Positions 34,800-43,514 of a stretch of DNA of 64,000 bases are shown piece after piece. The notes under the pieces are model-generated. The model saw only the letters and a program-made list of their open reading frames with translations, was not told where the DNA came from and made no database searches. The position numbers were made by a program, and so were the translations under genes. Numbering within the stretch: the first letter of the stretch is position 1; every line of letters begins with the position of its first letter. This stretch comes from Erwinia sp. HDF1-3R (lineage in GTDB: Bacteria > Pseudomonadota > Gammaproteobacteria > Enterobacterales > Enterobacteriaceae): positions 2,356,001-2,420,000 of the forward strand of contig NZ_CP155071.1 in assembly GCF_039621855.1 (NCBI RefSeq). The letters run 5' to 3'.

Positions 34800-36003
34800 A
34801 TCATATCAACCCGAGTATGACGCGCTGGCTGCTCGCTTTCGTCCGATATTTACCCGTATCGCAGCGGGTGCGACAGAACGGGAACGACAGAGAGAGCTGC
34901 TCTATGAGCCGATCCGCTGGTTAAAAGAAGCGGGCTTTGGCACCCTGCGCATTCCCGTGGCGGAGGGGGGACTGGGCGCTACGCTCCCGCAGCTTTTTCA
35001 ACTGCTGACCGAACTGGCCGAAGCGGACTCCAATCTTCCTCAGGCGCTCAGAGCACACTTTGCCTTTGTTGAAGACCGCTTAAATCAGCCGGACAGTGAA
35101 GATCGCCGCCGCTGGTTTAATCGCTTTCGCGATGGGGAGCTGGTTGGCAGCGGCTGGAGTGAGATTGGCAACCTGAAGCTGGGTGAGGTATTGACTAAAG
35201 TGTCGCCCATTGAAAACGGCTGGCACCTGTCTGGCGAGAAATTTTACAGTACCGGAACGCTTTATGCTGACTGGATCGATGTTTACGCACAGCGGACTGA
35301 TAACGGCCGCGATGTCATCGCCGTGGTCAGCACGCACCAGCCGGAGGTCGAGTGCGATGATGACTGGGACGGTTTCGGACAGCGCCTGACCGGCAGCGGT
35401 ACCACGCGCTTTAAGCAGGCGAGGGTAGAGCCGCCGCACGTTTATGACTTTAGTGAACGCTTCCGCTATCAGACCGCTTTTTATCAGCATGTGCTGCTAT
35501 CGACGCTGGCGGGCATTGGCCGGGCCATCAGTCGGGATGCCGCACAGGGCGTGGCGGGTCGTAAACGTATCTACAGTCACGGCAACGCCAGACAGGTGAA
35601 GCAGGATGCCCAGGTACTTCAGGTGGTGGGGCAGGTTGCCAGCTGGGCGTGGGCGGTTGAATCGACCGTCCAGCGCGCCACGCATTCGCTCCAGCAGGCC
35701 TTTGAAACCCATAATAACGCTGAGGGCGAGAGTGCAATCGGGCACGCCAATATCCTTGCCGAGGTGGAATCTGCAAAAGCGCAGGTCATCGCCAGCGAAC
35801 TGATTACCCGCGCGGCAGGGGAGTTATTTAACGCGCTGGGCGCATCGGATACCCGGCTCAGCAAAGCGCTGGACAGGCACTGGCGCAACGCCCGGACGCT
35901 GGCATCGCATAATCCGGTGATTTATAAAATGCGTAACGTCGGAGACTGGGAGGTTAACGGTAGCGAACCCACCTATGTCTGGCAGATAGGCAACGGCGAA
36001 TAG
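34792..36003 (+). CDS. Acyl-CoA dehydrogenase-like flavin monooxygenase (SfnB/DszC type)
   Basis: 403 aa. ACAD fold: helical N-terminus with GFGTLRIPVAEGGLGATLPQ and LFQLLTELAEADSNLPQALR, middle beta domain with GSGWSEIGNLKLGEVLTKVS and GWHLSGEKFYSTGTLYADWI, C-terminal four-helix bundle. The catalytic glutamate of true acyl-CoA dehydrogenases is not evident. Such proteins (DszC, SfnB, SfnC) are FMNH2-dependent oxygenases of sulfides, sulfoxides or sulfones. Last gene of the operon, coupled to the MFS gene by an ATG-in-stop overlap region and followed by a hairpin. Confidence 0.87.
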   Translation: MSESYQPEYDALAARFRPIFTRIAAGATERERQRELLYEPIRWLKEAGFGTLRIPVAEGGLGATLPQLFQLLTELAEADSNLPQALRAHFAFVEDRLNQPDSEDRRRWFNRFRDGELVGSGWSEIGNLKLGEVLTKVSPIENGWHLSGEKFYSTGTLYADWIDVYAQRTDNGRDVIAVVSTHQPEVECDDDWDGFGQRLTGSGTTRFKQARVEPPHVYDFSERFRYQTAFYQHVLLSTLAGIGRAISRDAAQGVAGRKRIYSHGNARQVKQDAQVLQVVGQVASWAWAVESTVQRATHSLQQAFETHNNAEGESAIGHANILAEVESAKAQVIASELITRAAGELFNALGASDTRLSKALDRHWRNARTLASHNPVIYKMRNVGDWEVNGSEPTYVWQIGNGE

Positions 36004-36018
36004 GGGAAGAGTCGGGCA

Positions 36019-36051
36019 CGGCTACGCCGGGAGTAATACCTGGGGTAGCCG
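36019..36051 (+). terminator. Hairpin after the sulfone operon
   Basis: CGGCTAC (36019-36025) pairs with GTAGCCG (36045-36051), extended inward by a mostly paired CCGGG/CCTGG segment. Only a weak GTTTGTG follows. It lies 16 bp after the last stop of the operon. Confidence 0.65.
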
Positions 36052-36084
36052 GTTTGTGTATCCGGTAAGCTGGATAAGGCGTTT

Positions 36085-36122
36085 GGGGGGAGTAACGGAA
36101 CCAAAAACGCAGTTGCTCCTTT
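36085..36122. repeat. Possible Tn3-family terminal inverted repeat (left end)
   Basis: The sequence starts GGGGGGAGTAACGGAACCAA and continues AAACGCAGTTGC. A run of G followed by a GGAAC-AAAA core resembles 38-bp Tn3-family ends. It lies between the sulfone operon and an AT-rich gene that precedes a Tn3-type resolvase. No matching right end was found, so the call is tentative. Confidence 0.3.
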
Positions 36123-36186
36123 TTTGAAATATTACCACTTGAATTTATGGTATTTTTAATAAACTTAATCACCATGAGTATGCGAA

Positions 36187-37164
36187 ATGTTTTGTATAAG
36201 GTCACGACAACATATTAATGTAATAACTGATTCAATCAGCAATGCATTATTAAAAAAAACAAATAACACCTCACTCTCATCAAAAACTTTAGAGAAATTA
36301 GTAAAGATAAGTAATACTTCTATCGGGCTCTCGAAGTCAGACGCTAAAGATTTATTTATATATGGCAAATCGATTGCAAAGAGTGAGTCCTCGGAAAATT
36401 TACTCAAAGAATTAAATAATGTTATACCCTATGTACTTAATGACAGCGTTAAGAATACAATAAATACACTAATTAACAACTGTGGCAAATTAAATATTAC
36501 TAATGCCTCAACAAAAGAATTGTCACTTCTAAAACCTGCAGAACAATATGTAGCACCGAAAAATACAACCTTTCTTATAAAAAATAATTCACAAAATGCA
36601 ATCTCAGAGGCTTGTTTTGTAAAAAAAGAAATAGAACTAAAACCAAATGGTGAACCATACAGCATGAACATTTCATTAGAAAATTCGAAAAATGAAGAGA
36701 TTGCCTCTGGCCGCTGCTCTATTCAAGAAAATCCAGGTGAGGGTGAATTTTTATTTATCTCAGCATTATATGTCGAAGGTAATGGTAATTTCCCAACAAT
36801 AGCCAAGCCTAATGAGCATGTTGGAGCAGGGCGAATTCTTATGTATGAAATGATGAAATTTGGTAATGAAAATAATGTTAAATCAACTTTATTGACACCA
36901 CTTGATGGAAGTGAGGGTTTTTATCTTAAGATGGGTTTTCATCCCAAAGTTGAAGGAAGTCCCAATAGGATGCCAGAAAATAATAGAGTTGTGATGTCTA
37001 AAGATAGTAAGTTGAATCAAAATTGGATAAAAAATTTCGAACAGGCATCATTTTTGAATGATAATTTCCGTGGTAGTACTTGGAGCGGAAATACATCATT
37101 GATTTATACTGAACTTCAGAAACAAATTTCAAATACGTGGGAGGTTATGCACGAAAAAAATTAA
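36187..37164 (+). CDS. AT-rich protein with C-terminal GNAT-like domain, putative effector
   Basis: 325 aa, much richer in A/T than surrounding genes. The first 120 residues are polar and helical (Ser/Asn/Lys-rich). About residues 165-275 look like an acetyltransferase: EIASGRCSIQENPGEGEFLF, FISALYVEGNG, EHVGAGRILMYEMMKFGNEN (acetyl-CoA loop), then LLTPLDGSEGFYLKMGFHPK, the usual GNAT ending. It has no signal peptide and no clear Shine-Dalgarno before ATG 36187. It sits beside a Tn3-type resolvase and truncated transposase, so it is probably a transposon passenger. A secreted effector or toxin role is a guess from composition and context. Confidence 0.6.
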   Translation: MFCIRSRQHINVITDSISNALLKKTNNTSLSSKTLEKLVKISNTSIGLSKSDAKDLFIYGKSIAKSESSENLLKELNNVIPYVLNDSVKNTINTLINNCGKLNITNASTKELSLLKPAEQYVAPKNTTFLIKNNSQNAISEACFVKKEIELKPNGEPYSMNISLENSKNEEIASGRCSIQENPGEGEFLFISALYVEGNGNFPTIAKPNEHVGAGRILMYEMMKFGNENNVKSTLLTPLDGSEGFYLKMGFHPKVEGSPNRMPENNRVVMSKDSKLNQNWIKNFEQASFLNDNFRGSTWSGNTSLIYTELQKQISNTWEVMHEKN

Positions 37165-37263
37165 GACATCAGCTGCCGAACTGAACAAAGGCCTTAACAC
37201 CTAAGTTGGTATCAATGCGTTTTTTAGAATTTGAGGAATAATGAATCAAAAAATCCCGCTAAC

Positions 37264-37376
37264 TAGTCATTTTAAATAGCCAAAAATCAACCAGTCAATT
37301 TACATCGCAAATGGCTATTTTTAGCCATCTCTTTTAAGATAGCCAAATTAACTATACTCAATTTGGCTATCTTAAA
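37264..37376. promoter_or_regulatory. res-like site and operator of the resolvase
   Basis: A perfect 17-bp inverted repeat (37333-37349 and 37360-37376, core TTAAGATAGCCAAAT) with a 10-bp spacer runs into the resolvase start codon. Two further TAGCCA/TGGCTA motifs lie just upstream: AAATAGCCAAAAAT near 37275 and an inverted TGGCTATTTTTAGCCA near 37312. Three subsites before a serine recombinase gene fit a Tn3-type res site that also autoregulates the gene. Confidence 0.75.
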
Positions 37377-38002
37377 TGAAAATTGCTCGCATCTACGAAC
37401 GGGTCAGTACCTCTGAACAGGATCTGACTCGCCAGGCTGCCATCGAGAAGATGGCGATAGATAACAATTATTACATTGCCGGCGTTTATCGTGAAAAGGC
37501 ATCAGGAGCCCGGGCAGATCGCCCCGAGTTACTGAGAATGATCGCTGACCTTCAGCCTGGTGATGTAGTGATTGCCGAAAAGATTGACCGCATCAGCCGT
37601 TTGCCACTCCCTGACGCTGAAAAGCTTATTGCTTCCATTAGGCGAAAGGGGGCCAGGTTGGCCATTCCCGGTATCGTAGATTTATCAGAACTGGCTGCTG
37701 AAAGCGACGGTGTATCCCGTATTGTGCTTGAATCCGTTCAGGAACTGTTGTTGAAGCTTGCCCTGCAAACAGCCCGTGATGATTATGAATTACGGCGTTC
37801 AAGGCAACGCCAGGGGGTTCAGCTCGCTAAAGCCGCTGGCAAATATTCTGGTCGAAAAGCTGACCTCACGACCCACGAGCGCATCATCACGTTTCGTCAG
37901 TCAGGTCTGACTATTGAGCGTACAGCCACCCTGGCCGGGTGCAGCGTAAGCCAGGTTAAACGCATCTGGGCTATTCACCAGTCCCGAACTCAATCTGACT
38001 AA
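37376..38002 (+). CDS. Serine recombinase, Tn3-type resolvase (TnpR)
   Basis: 208 aa. The catalytic N-terminal domain begins KIARIYERVSTSEQDLTRQ with nucleophile Ser11, then YREKASGARADRPELLRMI, GDVVIAEKIDRISRLPL (catalytic Arg pair) and the long E-helix QELLLKLALQTARDDYELRR. The C-terminal HTH reads TIERTATLAGCSVSQVKRIW. It cuts and rejoins DNA at the res site just upstream to resolve transposition cointegrates. Its ATG overlaps the last base of the palindrome. A transposase fragment follows 28 bp later. Confidence 0.9.
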   Translation: MKIARIYERVSTSEQDLTRQAAIEKMAIDNNYYIAGVYREKASGARADRPELLRMIADLQPGDVVIAEKIDRISRLPLPDAEKLIASIRRKGARLAIPGIVDLSELAAESDGVSRIVLESVQELLLKLALQTARDDYELRRSRQRQGVQLAKAAGKYSGRKADLTTHERIITFRQSGLTIERTATLAGCSVSQVKRIWAIHQSRTQSD

Positions 38003-38029
38003 TTGCATTTTTGCTAAGGAGGGTATCCC

Positions 38030-38353
38030 ATGCCTGTTAATTTTCTTTCAGCAGATCAGCGTGATAGTTATGGTAATTATCAGGGTGAACCGACAAAGAA
38101 TATGTTGGCACGTTATTTTCATCTGGATGATGTTGACCGGCAGCATATATCGTCAAAAAGAGGCGACCACAACCGCCTGGGATTTGCTGTTCAGCTATGT
38201 ACCGTTCGTTATTTGGGACGATTTCCTGATCTGTTCAACAAATTACCCAAGGCAGTGACGGAGTTTTTGGCCAAGCAGTTACATATCGATAATATAAAAA
38301 ATGTCATAAGTATCTATAGTCACGTCTGCAGGCCATACGCAGCCTCGGTATAA
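38030..38353 (+). pseudogene. Truncated Tn3-family transposase (TnpA 5' part)
   Basis: 107 aa open frame; full TnpA is about 1000 aa. The first ~95 residues show the N-terminal DUF4158 pattern of Tn3 transposases: MPVNFLSADQRDSYGNYQGE, ARYFHLDDVDRQHISSKRGD, NRLGFAVQLCTVRYLGRFPD. Similarity ends at about NVISIYS, after which unrelated sequence runs to a stop. The transposon has therefore lost most of tnpA and cannot move on its own. Confidence 0.85.
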
Positions 38354-38716
38354 CATTACCCACTATAACGCCGGTTTCGGATACCCGGAGCGCAGCACTG
38401 GCCCGGTATGCAACGACGGCCAAAACCAGTGCACTTCAGCGCCTGCCAGAAAAAAGAAAACTGGCGACGTTGGTCGCATTCGCGTGCTGTATGGAGGCAA
38501 CGGCTCAGGTTTATTTGGTGAGCAGATGCAGATGTTACATTCATTGTGGTCACCTAACGCAAATAGATACACTTTAGTATAATTTAAATAAATTCTTTTA
38601 ATATCAAAAATCGCCTATAACAGCATGTTGTATGCATAGATTAGCATACGAATCCTATACTACTCTTATATGGCTATTCATTATCAACAGGCACTCATTT
38701 TTTAAAGGTGGAAATT
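38354..38716. other. Region after the transposase break, one unidentified reading fragment
   Basis: From about 38352 to 38581 one plus-strand frame is open and protein-like (THYNAGFGYPERSTGPVCND, GRIRVLYGGNGSGLFGEQMQ) but has no start; it looks like the tail of a disrupted gene of unknown family. The remaining ~135 bp are AT-rich and presumably contain the promoter of the next gene. Confidence 0.4.
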
Positions 38717-39421
38717 ATGATTGATGCAGATAAATACCAGCCGACTGGAGATGAAAGTGTAGGATACCCGCAAATATGCATACGGACAAATCGAACAGCT
38801 AAACGTACGAATATGAAGCCAATAATAGATAAGGCCGTGTCAATTGGCAAGCAATACCCCTGGAGTGAAAAGTACACAATAATTAAGGAAGTTTTCAAGT
38901 CTCTTGGAAGCGACTTCGGCAGTGGAGGATTTGGTCATGCATGGATTATTCACTTTAATAGTCCTGCTCCAGGGGATTACATCTCATATGCTTTTCATGA
39001 AGGTTATGGGTTTGTGAAAAACTCCGAGCACAGCAATATAAATGATTCAGCTGAACGAAAATTCCACCTTCAACGTTGTATCAAGTTGAATAACAATTTA
39101 ATAACACCAAGTCTAATAGAGGAAAAACTAATTCCAAAATTCATTGACGAAAGTAATATATTGTCAAAGCTGATGAAACTTACGGATGCTGACTTGCCAA
39201 ATGGAGTATACACACCAATAACGAATTGCTCCTGGTTTGCAGGGAATTTATGGAATGACATAATGAGCTTATCATATGAACAGTCCATCGAGAATGATAT
39301 TAACATCGATGAATTGGCTGATAAAATGGGACTTCCATTTATAAAAAACATTAGAGCAATCGGAGATCCTGGTATGCTTGCTGAAAGTATCAAAAAAGGC
39401 CTGAATATATTAAAAAGATAA
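38717..39421 (+). CDS. AT-rich protein, possible permuted papain-like (NlpC/P60-related) effector
   Basis: 234 aa, AT-rich, no signal peptide. ATG 38717 has AAAGGTGGAA upstream. The centre shows GSGGFGHAWIIHFNSPAPGD and ISYAFHEGYGFVKN, and near residue 176 NCSWFAGNLWNDI. An early histidine in a GHAW strand followed much later by a cysteine at a helix start is the order found in circularly permuted NlpC/P60-type cysteine hydrolases. I do not recognise a named family, so the enzyme call is a hypothesis. It lies directly after transposon debris, suggesting horizontal gain. Confidence 0.55.
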   Translation: MIDADKYQPTGDESVGYPQICIRTNRTAKRTNMKPIIDKAVSIGKQYPWSEKYTIIKEVFKSLGSDFGSGGFGHAWIIHFNSPAPGDYISYAFHEGYGFVKNSEHSNINDSAERKFHLQRCIKLNNNLITPSLIEEKLIPKFIDESNILSKLMKLTDADLPNGVYTPITNCSWFAGNLWNDIMSLSYEQSIENDINIDELADKMGLPFIKNIRAIGDPGMLAESIKKGLNILKR

Positions 39422-39914
39422 TCGTTTAATAGTGATTATTGTGTTTGATAGGTTTGACCTAAGTCACCAAAGTTTATTACTGAATTTGTGTCTCAAATGA
39501 GTATACCCAAAACAGGCAACCCTGTGAGACAGTTTTTCTGTCTCATTTGGGTTGTTTTCTGGACTGACGCCGCCGAGATGGCTGTGGCGCCGGGCCCGTT
39601 TGAAACAAACCTTCGCCTGGAGCGCCAGATGGAAGGCATTGCCGCTACCGCTCAGCTGTATGGTATTTCGGTCACCGCTCAGGACTGTGCAGGTTTTATC
39701 CTGAGCCTCAGTCAGATAATTAGTTACAACATACATAAGGTTCTTATTCACTCCACCTGACCATTAGCGTAGATATTTACTCTGTTAAGCACAGCAGGAG
39801 AGGAGAGGTAAAATGTAGCTATAGGGGTTCTTCGCTGTATTTTAGCCCGGCGATGACACCGGGCAGGGGAGCAGAGTTAGCTTACGCGGCATGAATGCGT
39901 CCGCAATTGATATA
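39422..39914. other. Intergenic region with hairpins, no clear gene
   Basis: A perfect 8-bp hairpin, TGAGACAG / CTGTCTCA (39525-39545), is followed by TTTGGGTTGTTTT and could end transcription of the 234-aa gene. An open plus-strand stretch (39560-39760, including VAPGPFETNLRLERQMEGIA) is GC-rich and protein-like but unplaced. GCCCGG/CCGGGC (39845-39864) could terminate the GH15 gene on the minus strand. Confidence 0.45.
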
Positions 39915-41756
39915 TCATTCAGTGTTGCCACCAGAATGCGTTTCGCCAGCCGTCGAAATCCTCTGGGCGGCACAGATGAGCGCGAGATGGCTAAGACCCT
40001 GAGGCAAGTTGCCGCGCCAGCTGCCCGTTCTGACGTCAAACATCTCATTGAAGGTCTCAACGTTACCGCGATCGCACAGGCTGTCGAGGATCTCATTCAT
40101 GGCATTTTCTGCCCGCTCGCGTTCGCCCATGGCCGCCCAGGCCTCAGCCAGCCAGAAAGAGCAGGCGACAAAGGTGCTCTCCTCCTGTTCAACGCCGCTG
40201 TAGCGATAAAGCATCGCCGTATCATGCCCCAGTTCCTTCTGAATCGCCTGATAGGTTGACAGCATCCGCTGCGGATTTACCGTATTGCCATAGTGGTAAA
40301 CCAGCGCCATCGAGGCATCCAATCCGGCTTCGCTCTCGGGATAGAACAGATACGCCTGTTTTGATTCGGACCAGCAGTGCGTTTCAATCCAGTCGCGGAT
40401 GCGATCGCGCTCACGCTGCCAGCGCTCAACCCAGGTCGGCTCAATATGCTTGCCTTCCGCCATGGCTACCGCTGAATCCAGCGCCAGCCAGCAGGCCATT
40501 TTAGAGTGGGTATAGTGCTGCTCTTCAGGCAGTTCCCAGATGCCGGAATCCTTCTGCCGCCAGCTGTCGGCGCAGCAGTTAGCCAGTTCTCCCAGCATAC
40601 GTGAGGTCGCCAGATCCAGCACGTGACCCGCTTCGATAAACAGCTGCGCGGTCGCCAGCATATCGCCATACATACTCAGCTGGACCTGATCGCGCGCGTT
40701 ATTTCCCACCCGCACCGGCTGGGATCCCTGATATCCCTTCAGCGGCAGGTAGCGCTCTTCCGGGACAATTCCGCCCTCGAGGGTATAACAGGCGCGTAGC
40801 TGCACGCCGTGACGAATGATGGTGCGGGTTAACCAGGAGAATGCCGCCTTACAGTCTTCCAGTGCACCAAGGTAGACGAAAGATTTGATAATCAGGCAGG
40901 CATCACGTACCCAGGCATAGCGGTAATCATAGTTTTTCTCGCCGCCAATGCCTTCCGGCAGTGAGGTGGTGGCGGCAGCGGCCAGTGCGCCAGTCGGTGA
41001 GTACCACAGAAATTTTAGCGCCAGCGCAGAGCGCTTAACGTGACCGGGGAACAGCCCCTCGTAGCTCAGGCTGTTGACCCAGTCGCACCAGGCCGTATGG
41101 CTGGTTTCGATTCGTCCATCGATAGCAGTCAGTTCGGGTACCGCCAGCGGCTCTTTTTCCGTCGCCAGAAGCGCAACCAGCGAACGTGAGCCAGGGGAGG
41201 TAGTGAACTGACCGGTTATCTGCTCGTCGCTGCTCTCTTCGAGGGTCACGTCATCACTGGTGCGCAGCATAAGCATCAGATCCGCAATGTGAAAAACGGT
41301 TCCCTGCTGCGTTTCCGCACGCCAGGGAGAGCGGGTTTCTGCCACGGTGCCTGGCCGCATGCAAAGCGTAAACGCCACTTCGCCTTCAACGCCCTCAATG
41401 CGTCTGGCCAGTTCACTCCACGGCAGCCGTCCGGCCAGGGTGCTATTGATCGATTCAGTCACCCGCGCCACGCCCGTTTCAGTTTCAAAGCGGGTTTCCA
41501 GCACGTTGCTGTTTTCACGATACTGGCGCTGAACGGAGTAGGGCTGCACGGGCTCAAGCTGGAAATATCCGCCGATCTCATCATCAAGAATACGGTCAAA
41601 CAGCGGCGGGGAGTCGAGATTGGGGGCGCACCACCAGTCAATGGCGCCGTCGGGTGCGATCAGCGCAACGGAACGACCTTCGCCAATGGCGGCATAATCA
41701 CCCAGATCGGCATAGCCCTGCTTGCGCGTCGGGCTCTGATACGTTTTGTTTTTCAC
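39915..41756 (-). CDS. Glycoside hydrolase family 15-like protein
   Basis: 613 aa. Short N-terminal beta domain (SVALIAPDGAIDWWCAPNLD, PPLFDRILDDEIGGYFQL) followed by the (alpha/alpha)6 barrel: EGIGGEKNYDYRYAWVRDAC (catalytic-side motif of GH15), GNNARDQVQLSMYGDML, DSGIWELPEEQHYTHSKMAC and TFVACSFWLAEAWAAMG. This is the domain order of bacterial GH15 glucoamylase/trehalase-like enzymes, cytoplasmic here because no signal peptide is present. The substrate is probably trehalose or an alpha-glucan. It is divergent from the YghA-like SDR, a combination often stress-related. Confidence 0.87.
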   Translation of the reverse strand: MKNKTYQSPTRKQGYADLGDYAAIGEGRSVALIAPDGAIDWWCAPNLDSPPLFDRILDDEIGGYFQLEPVQPYSVQRQYRENSNVLETRFETETGVARVTESINSTLAGRLPWSELARRIEGVEGEVAFTLCMRPGTVAETRSPWRAETQQGTVFHIADLMLMLRTSDDVTLEESSDEQITGQFTTSPGSRSLVALLATEKEPLAVPELTAIDGRIETSHTAWCDWVNSLSYEGLFPGHVKRSALALKFLWYSPTGALAAAATTSLPEGIGGEKNYDYRYAWVRDACLIIKSFVYLGALEDCKAAFSWLTRTIIRHGVQLRACYTLEGGIVPEERYLPLKGYQGSQPVRVGNNARDQVQLSMYGDMLATAQLFIEAGHVLDLATSRMLGELANCCADSWRQKDSGIWELPEEQHYTHSKMACWLALDSAVAMAEGKHIEPTWVERWQRERDRIRDWIETHCWSESKQAYLFYPESEAGLDASMALVYHYGNTVNPQRMLSTYQAIQKELGHDTAMLYRYSGVEQEESTFVACSFWLAEAWAAMGERERAENAMNEILDSLCDRGNVETFNEMFDVRTGSWRGNLPQGLSHLALICAAQRISTAGETHSGGNTE

Positions 41757-42002
41757 TCGGCACTCATCCTTGTCAGGGAGGGGTTATACGCGGCCAGGAA
41801 ACGGCTTTTGCGCAACGGCATTGGACAGAATAAGTGAATCATTCCGGCCCGGTCTTTTTTCATCCTGATTGAAAAGTATAGATAATTTTTGCCGAAGTTC
41901 ACGTGGCTCAGAAAAAAAGGTTACCGGGAACAATACCTGGCGATCGTGAAATCCTGTTCTATGCTTAGTGGCAACACCGCCCGAAATTAACAGGAGCAAA
42001 CT

Positions 42003-42911
42003 ATGACGAGCAAGAATGGCCTCCCGGCATCACTGAACCAAACCAACAGCGATGCTTATCCAGTCCCGCCTTTCGAGCGACAGAAGCAGCCGTTTCCTGG
42101 TCTGGCGAGCAAAATGAATCCCCGTCCCGATCACGGCGAAACCTCCTACAAAGGTAGTGGACGCCTGGCCGGTCGCAAAGCGCTCATTACCGGGGGTGAT
42201 TCTGGTATTGGCCGCGCCGTCGCCATTGCTTATGCTCGCGAAGGCGCCGACGTAGTGATCAACTACCTGCCTGAAGAAGAGGAAGATGCGCAGGAAGTGA
42301 TCAAGTTAATTAAGGAAGCAGGCCGCAAAGCGGTTGCTATCCCTGGCGACATTCGTGAAGAAAGCTTTTGTCAGAATCTGGTAAAGCAAGCCGCTGAACA
42401 GCTGGGTGGACTGGATATTCTGGTCAACAACGCTGGCCGTCAGCAGTACCATGAATCCATTAAAGACCTCTCGACTGAGGACTTTGACGCCACGTTTAAA
42501 ACCAACGTTTATGCCATGTTCTGGATAACAAAAGCTGCGCTGGATCATCTGCCACGCGGCGCAACTATCGTTAATACCACCTCGGTACAGGCTTACCAGC
42601 CAAGCGATATTCTGCTGGATTACTCGCAGACGAAAGCCGCCATCGTTGCCTTTACCAAATCACTGGCAAAACAGCTGGGGCCACAGGGAATTCGCGTTAA
42701 CGCGGTCGCCCCCGGACCCTACTGGACCGCGCTACAGTGCTGTGGCGGACAGCCGCAGGAGAAAGTTGAGCAGTTTGGTGCCACCGCGCCGCTGGGCCGC
42801 CCAGGCCAGCCGGCTGAAATCGCGCCGCTGTACGTCACGCTCGCCTCCCAGGAGAGCACCTACACCTCTGGTCAGGTTTGGTGTTCTGACGGCGGTACCG
42901 GTACGCTGTAA
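42003..42911 (+). CDS. yghA: SDR-family oxidoreductase, YghA-like
   Basis: 302 aa (E. coli YghA 294). The N-terminal ~45 residues ([20 protein letters not shown]) are the YghA-type extension. The SDR core has [20 protein letters not shown] (NADP loop), [12 protein letters not shown], catalytic Ser in [11 protein letters not shown], and [20 protein letters not shown] (Tyr-x3-Lys), then [14 protein letters not shown]. It probably reduces aldehydes or ketones and is stress-linked in this subfamily. Start ATG 42003 with AGGAG. A very strong terminator follows. Confidence 0.9.
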   Translation: MTSKNGLPASLNQTNSDAYPVPPFERQKQPFPGLASKMNPRPDHGETSYKGSGRLAGRKALITGGDSGIGRAVAIAYAREGADVVINYLPEEEEDAQEVIKLIKEAGRKAVAIPGDIREESFCQNLVKQAAEQLGGLDILVNNAGRQQYHESIKDLSTEDFDATFKTNVYAMFWITKAALDHLPRGATIVNTTSVQAYQPSDILLDYSQTKAAIVAFTKSLAKQLGPQGIRVNAVAPGPYWTALQCCGGQPQEKVEQFGATAPLGRPGQPAEIAPLYVTLASQESTYTSGQVWCSDGGTGTL

Positions 42912-42953
42912 CAGACCAGGACGCCGTCTTAGCGGCCTCCTGATGCAGTAAAA

Positions 42954-42990
42954 AAAGGCCAGAGAGAATGCGTTCTCTCTGGCCTTTATG
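42954..42990. terminator. Strong bidirectional terminator after the SDR gene
   Basis: AAAGGCCAGAGAGAA (42954-42968) pairs perfectly with TTCTCTCTGGCCTTT (42973-42987) around a TGCG loop, with A-runs before and T after. Confidence 0.95.
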
Positions 42991-43088
42991 CAGGGTGCGA
43001 AACCCTGGCCTGCTTAAGTCAACCGGTCGCGTGCTGCCAGGCGGGGTGAGGCAGGGTATTCATGTCAGCAACCATGCCCCGGAGTTTA

Positions 43089-43514
43089 TCAGGGAGAGGA
43101 TTCCATACAGATCGGAACAGAGAAAATACCTGTTTTGTTTCGGTATGACGCGGGACTAATGTATGAGTATATCCGCCCTCGTATTTTAAGATAAATACAG
43201 TTTTCTTTTACTTCAACTGAAGCGTTTTTATCGTCAGTTATAAGAAAAGGCTTCTTATTATCTCCTTTTACGCTTTCCTGAAAATCCGCATCACTTTTAC
43301 TCGCATCAAAAACATAATACCGATAAGAGAAATTGGTAGTGGCTCCAGCGCTCGCTTCCGTGATATAAAGATTAGCTAAATTATTAACCCTTACCTTCTT
43401 TATTATGGACTGTTCAAGTGGTGAAAATTTTATTATCTGATATGTTCCAGTCACGATCAGTGCGATTAAAGCAATCAGAAAATAGCTTTTTTTAAAAACC
43501 TGAGCGTATCGCAT
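43089..43514 (-). CDS. Membrane-anchored immunity protein candidate for the toxin-44 effector
   Basis: 141 aa. One N-terminal membrane helix (YFLIALIALIVTGTYQIIKF) places the remaining ~110 residues in the periplasm: NNLANLYITEASAGATTNFS, YRYYVFDASKSDADFQESV. Its start overlaps the end of the toxin gene by 23 bp. A clear homologue with the same layout (LYVTEGSAGATTGFVYQYYL) lies at 47548-47943, also directly after a toxin-44 end. Position, overlap and duplication with the toxin make immunity the best reading. A periplasmic location implies the toxin acts in the periplasm. Confidence 0.75.
   Translation of the reverse strand: MRYAQVFKKSYFLIALIALIVTGTYQIIKFSPLEQSIIKKVRVNNLANLYITEASAGATTNFSYRYYVFDASKSDADFQESVKGDNKKPFLITDDKNASVEVKENCIYLKIRGRIYSYISPASYRNKTGIFSVPICMESSP

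Noticed and set aside
36069..36084. GCTGGATAAGGCGTTT, resembling half of a REP element
   Set aside because: Only one short arm is present, with no partner half; too weak to call a REP/BIME.
36097..36138. GGAACC followed by CCAC before the AT-rich GNAT gene, as in an hrp box
   Set aside because: The spacing is 32 bases; HrpL promoters need about 15-16. I do not claim type III control.
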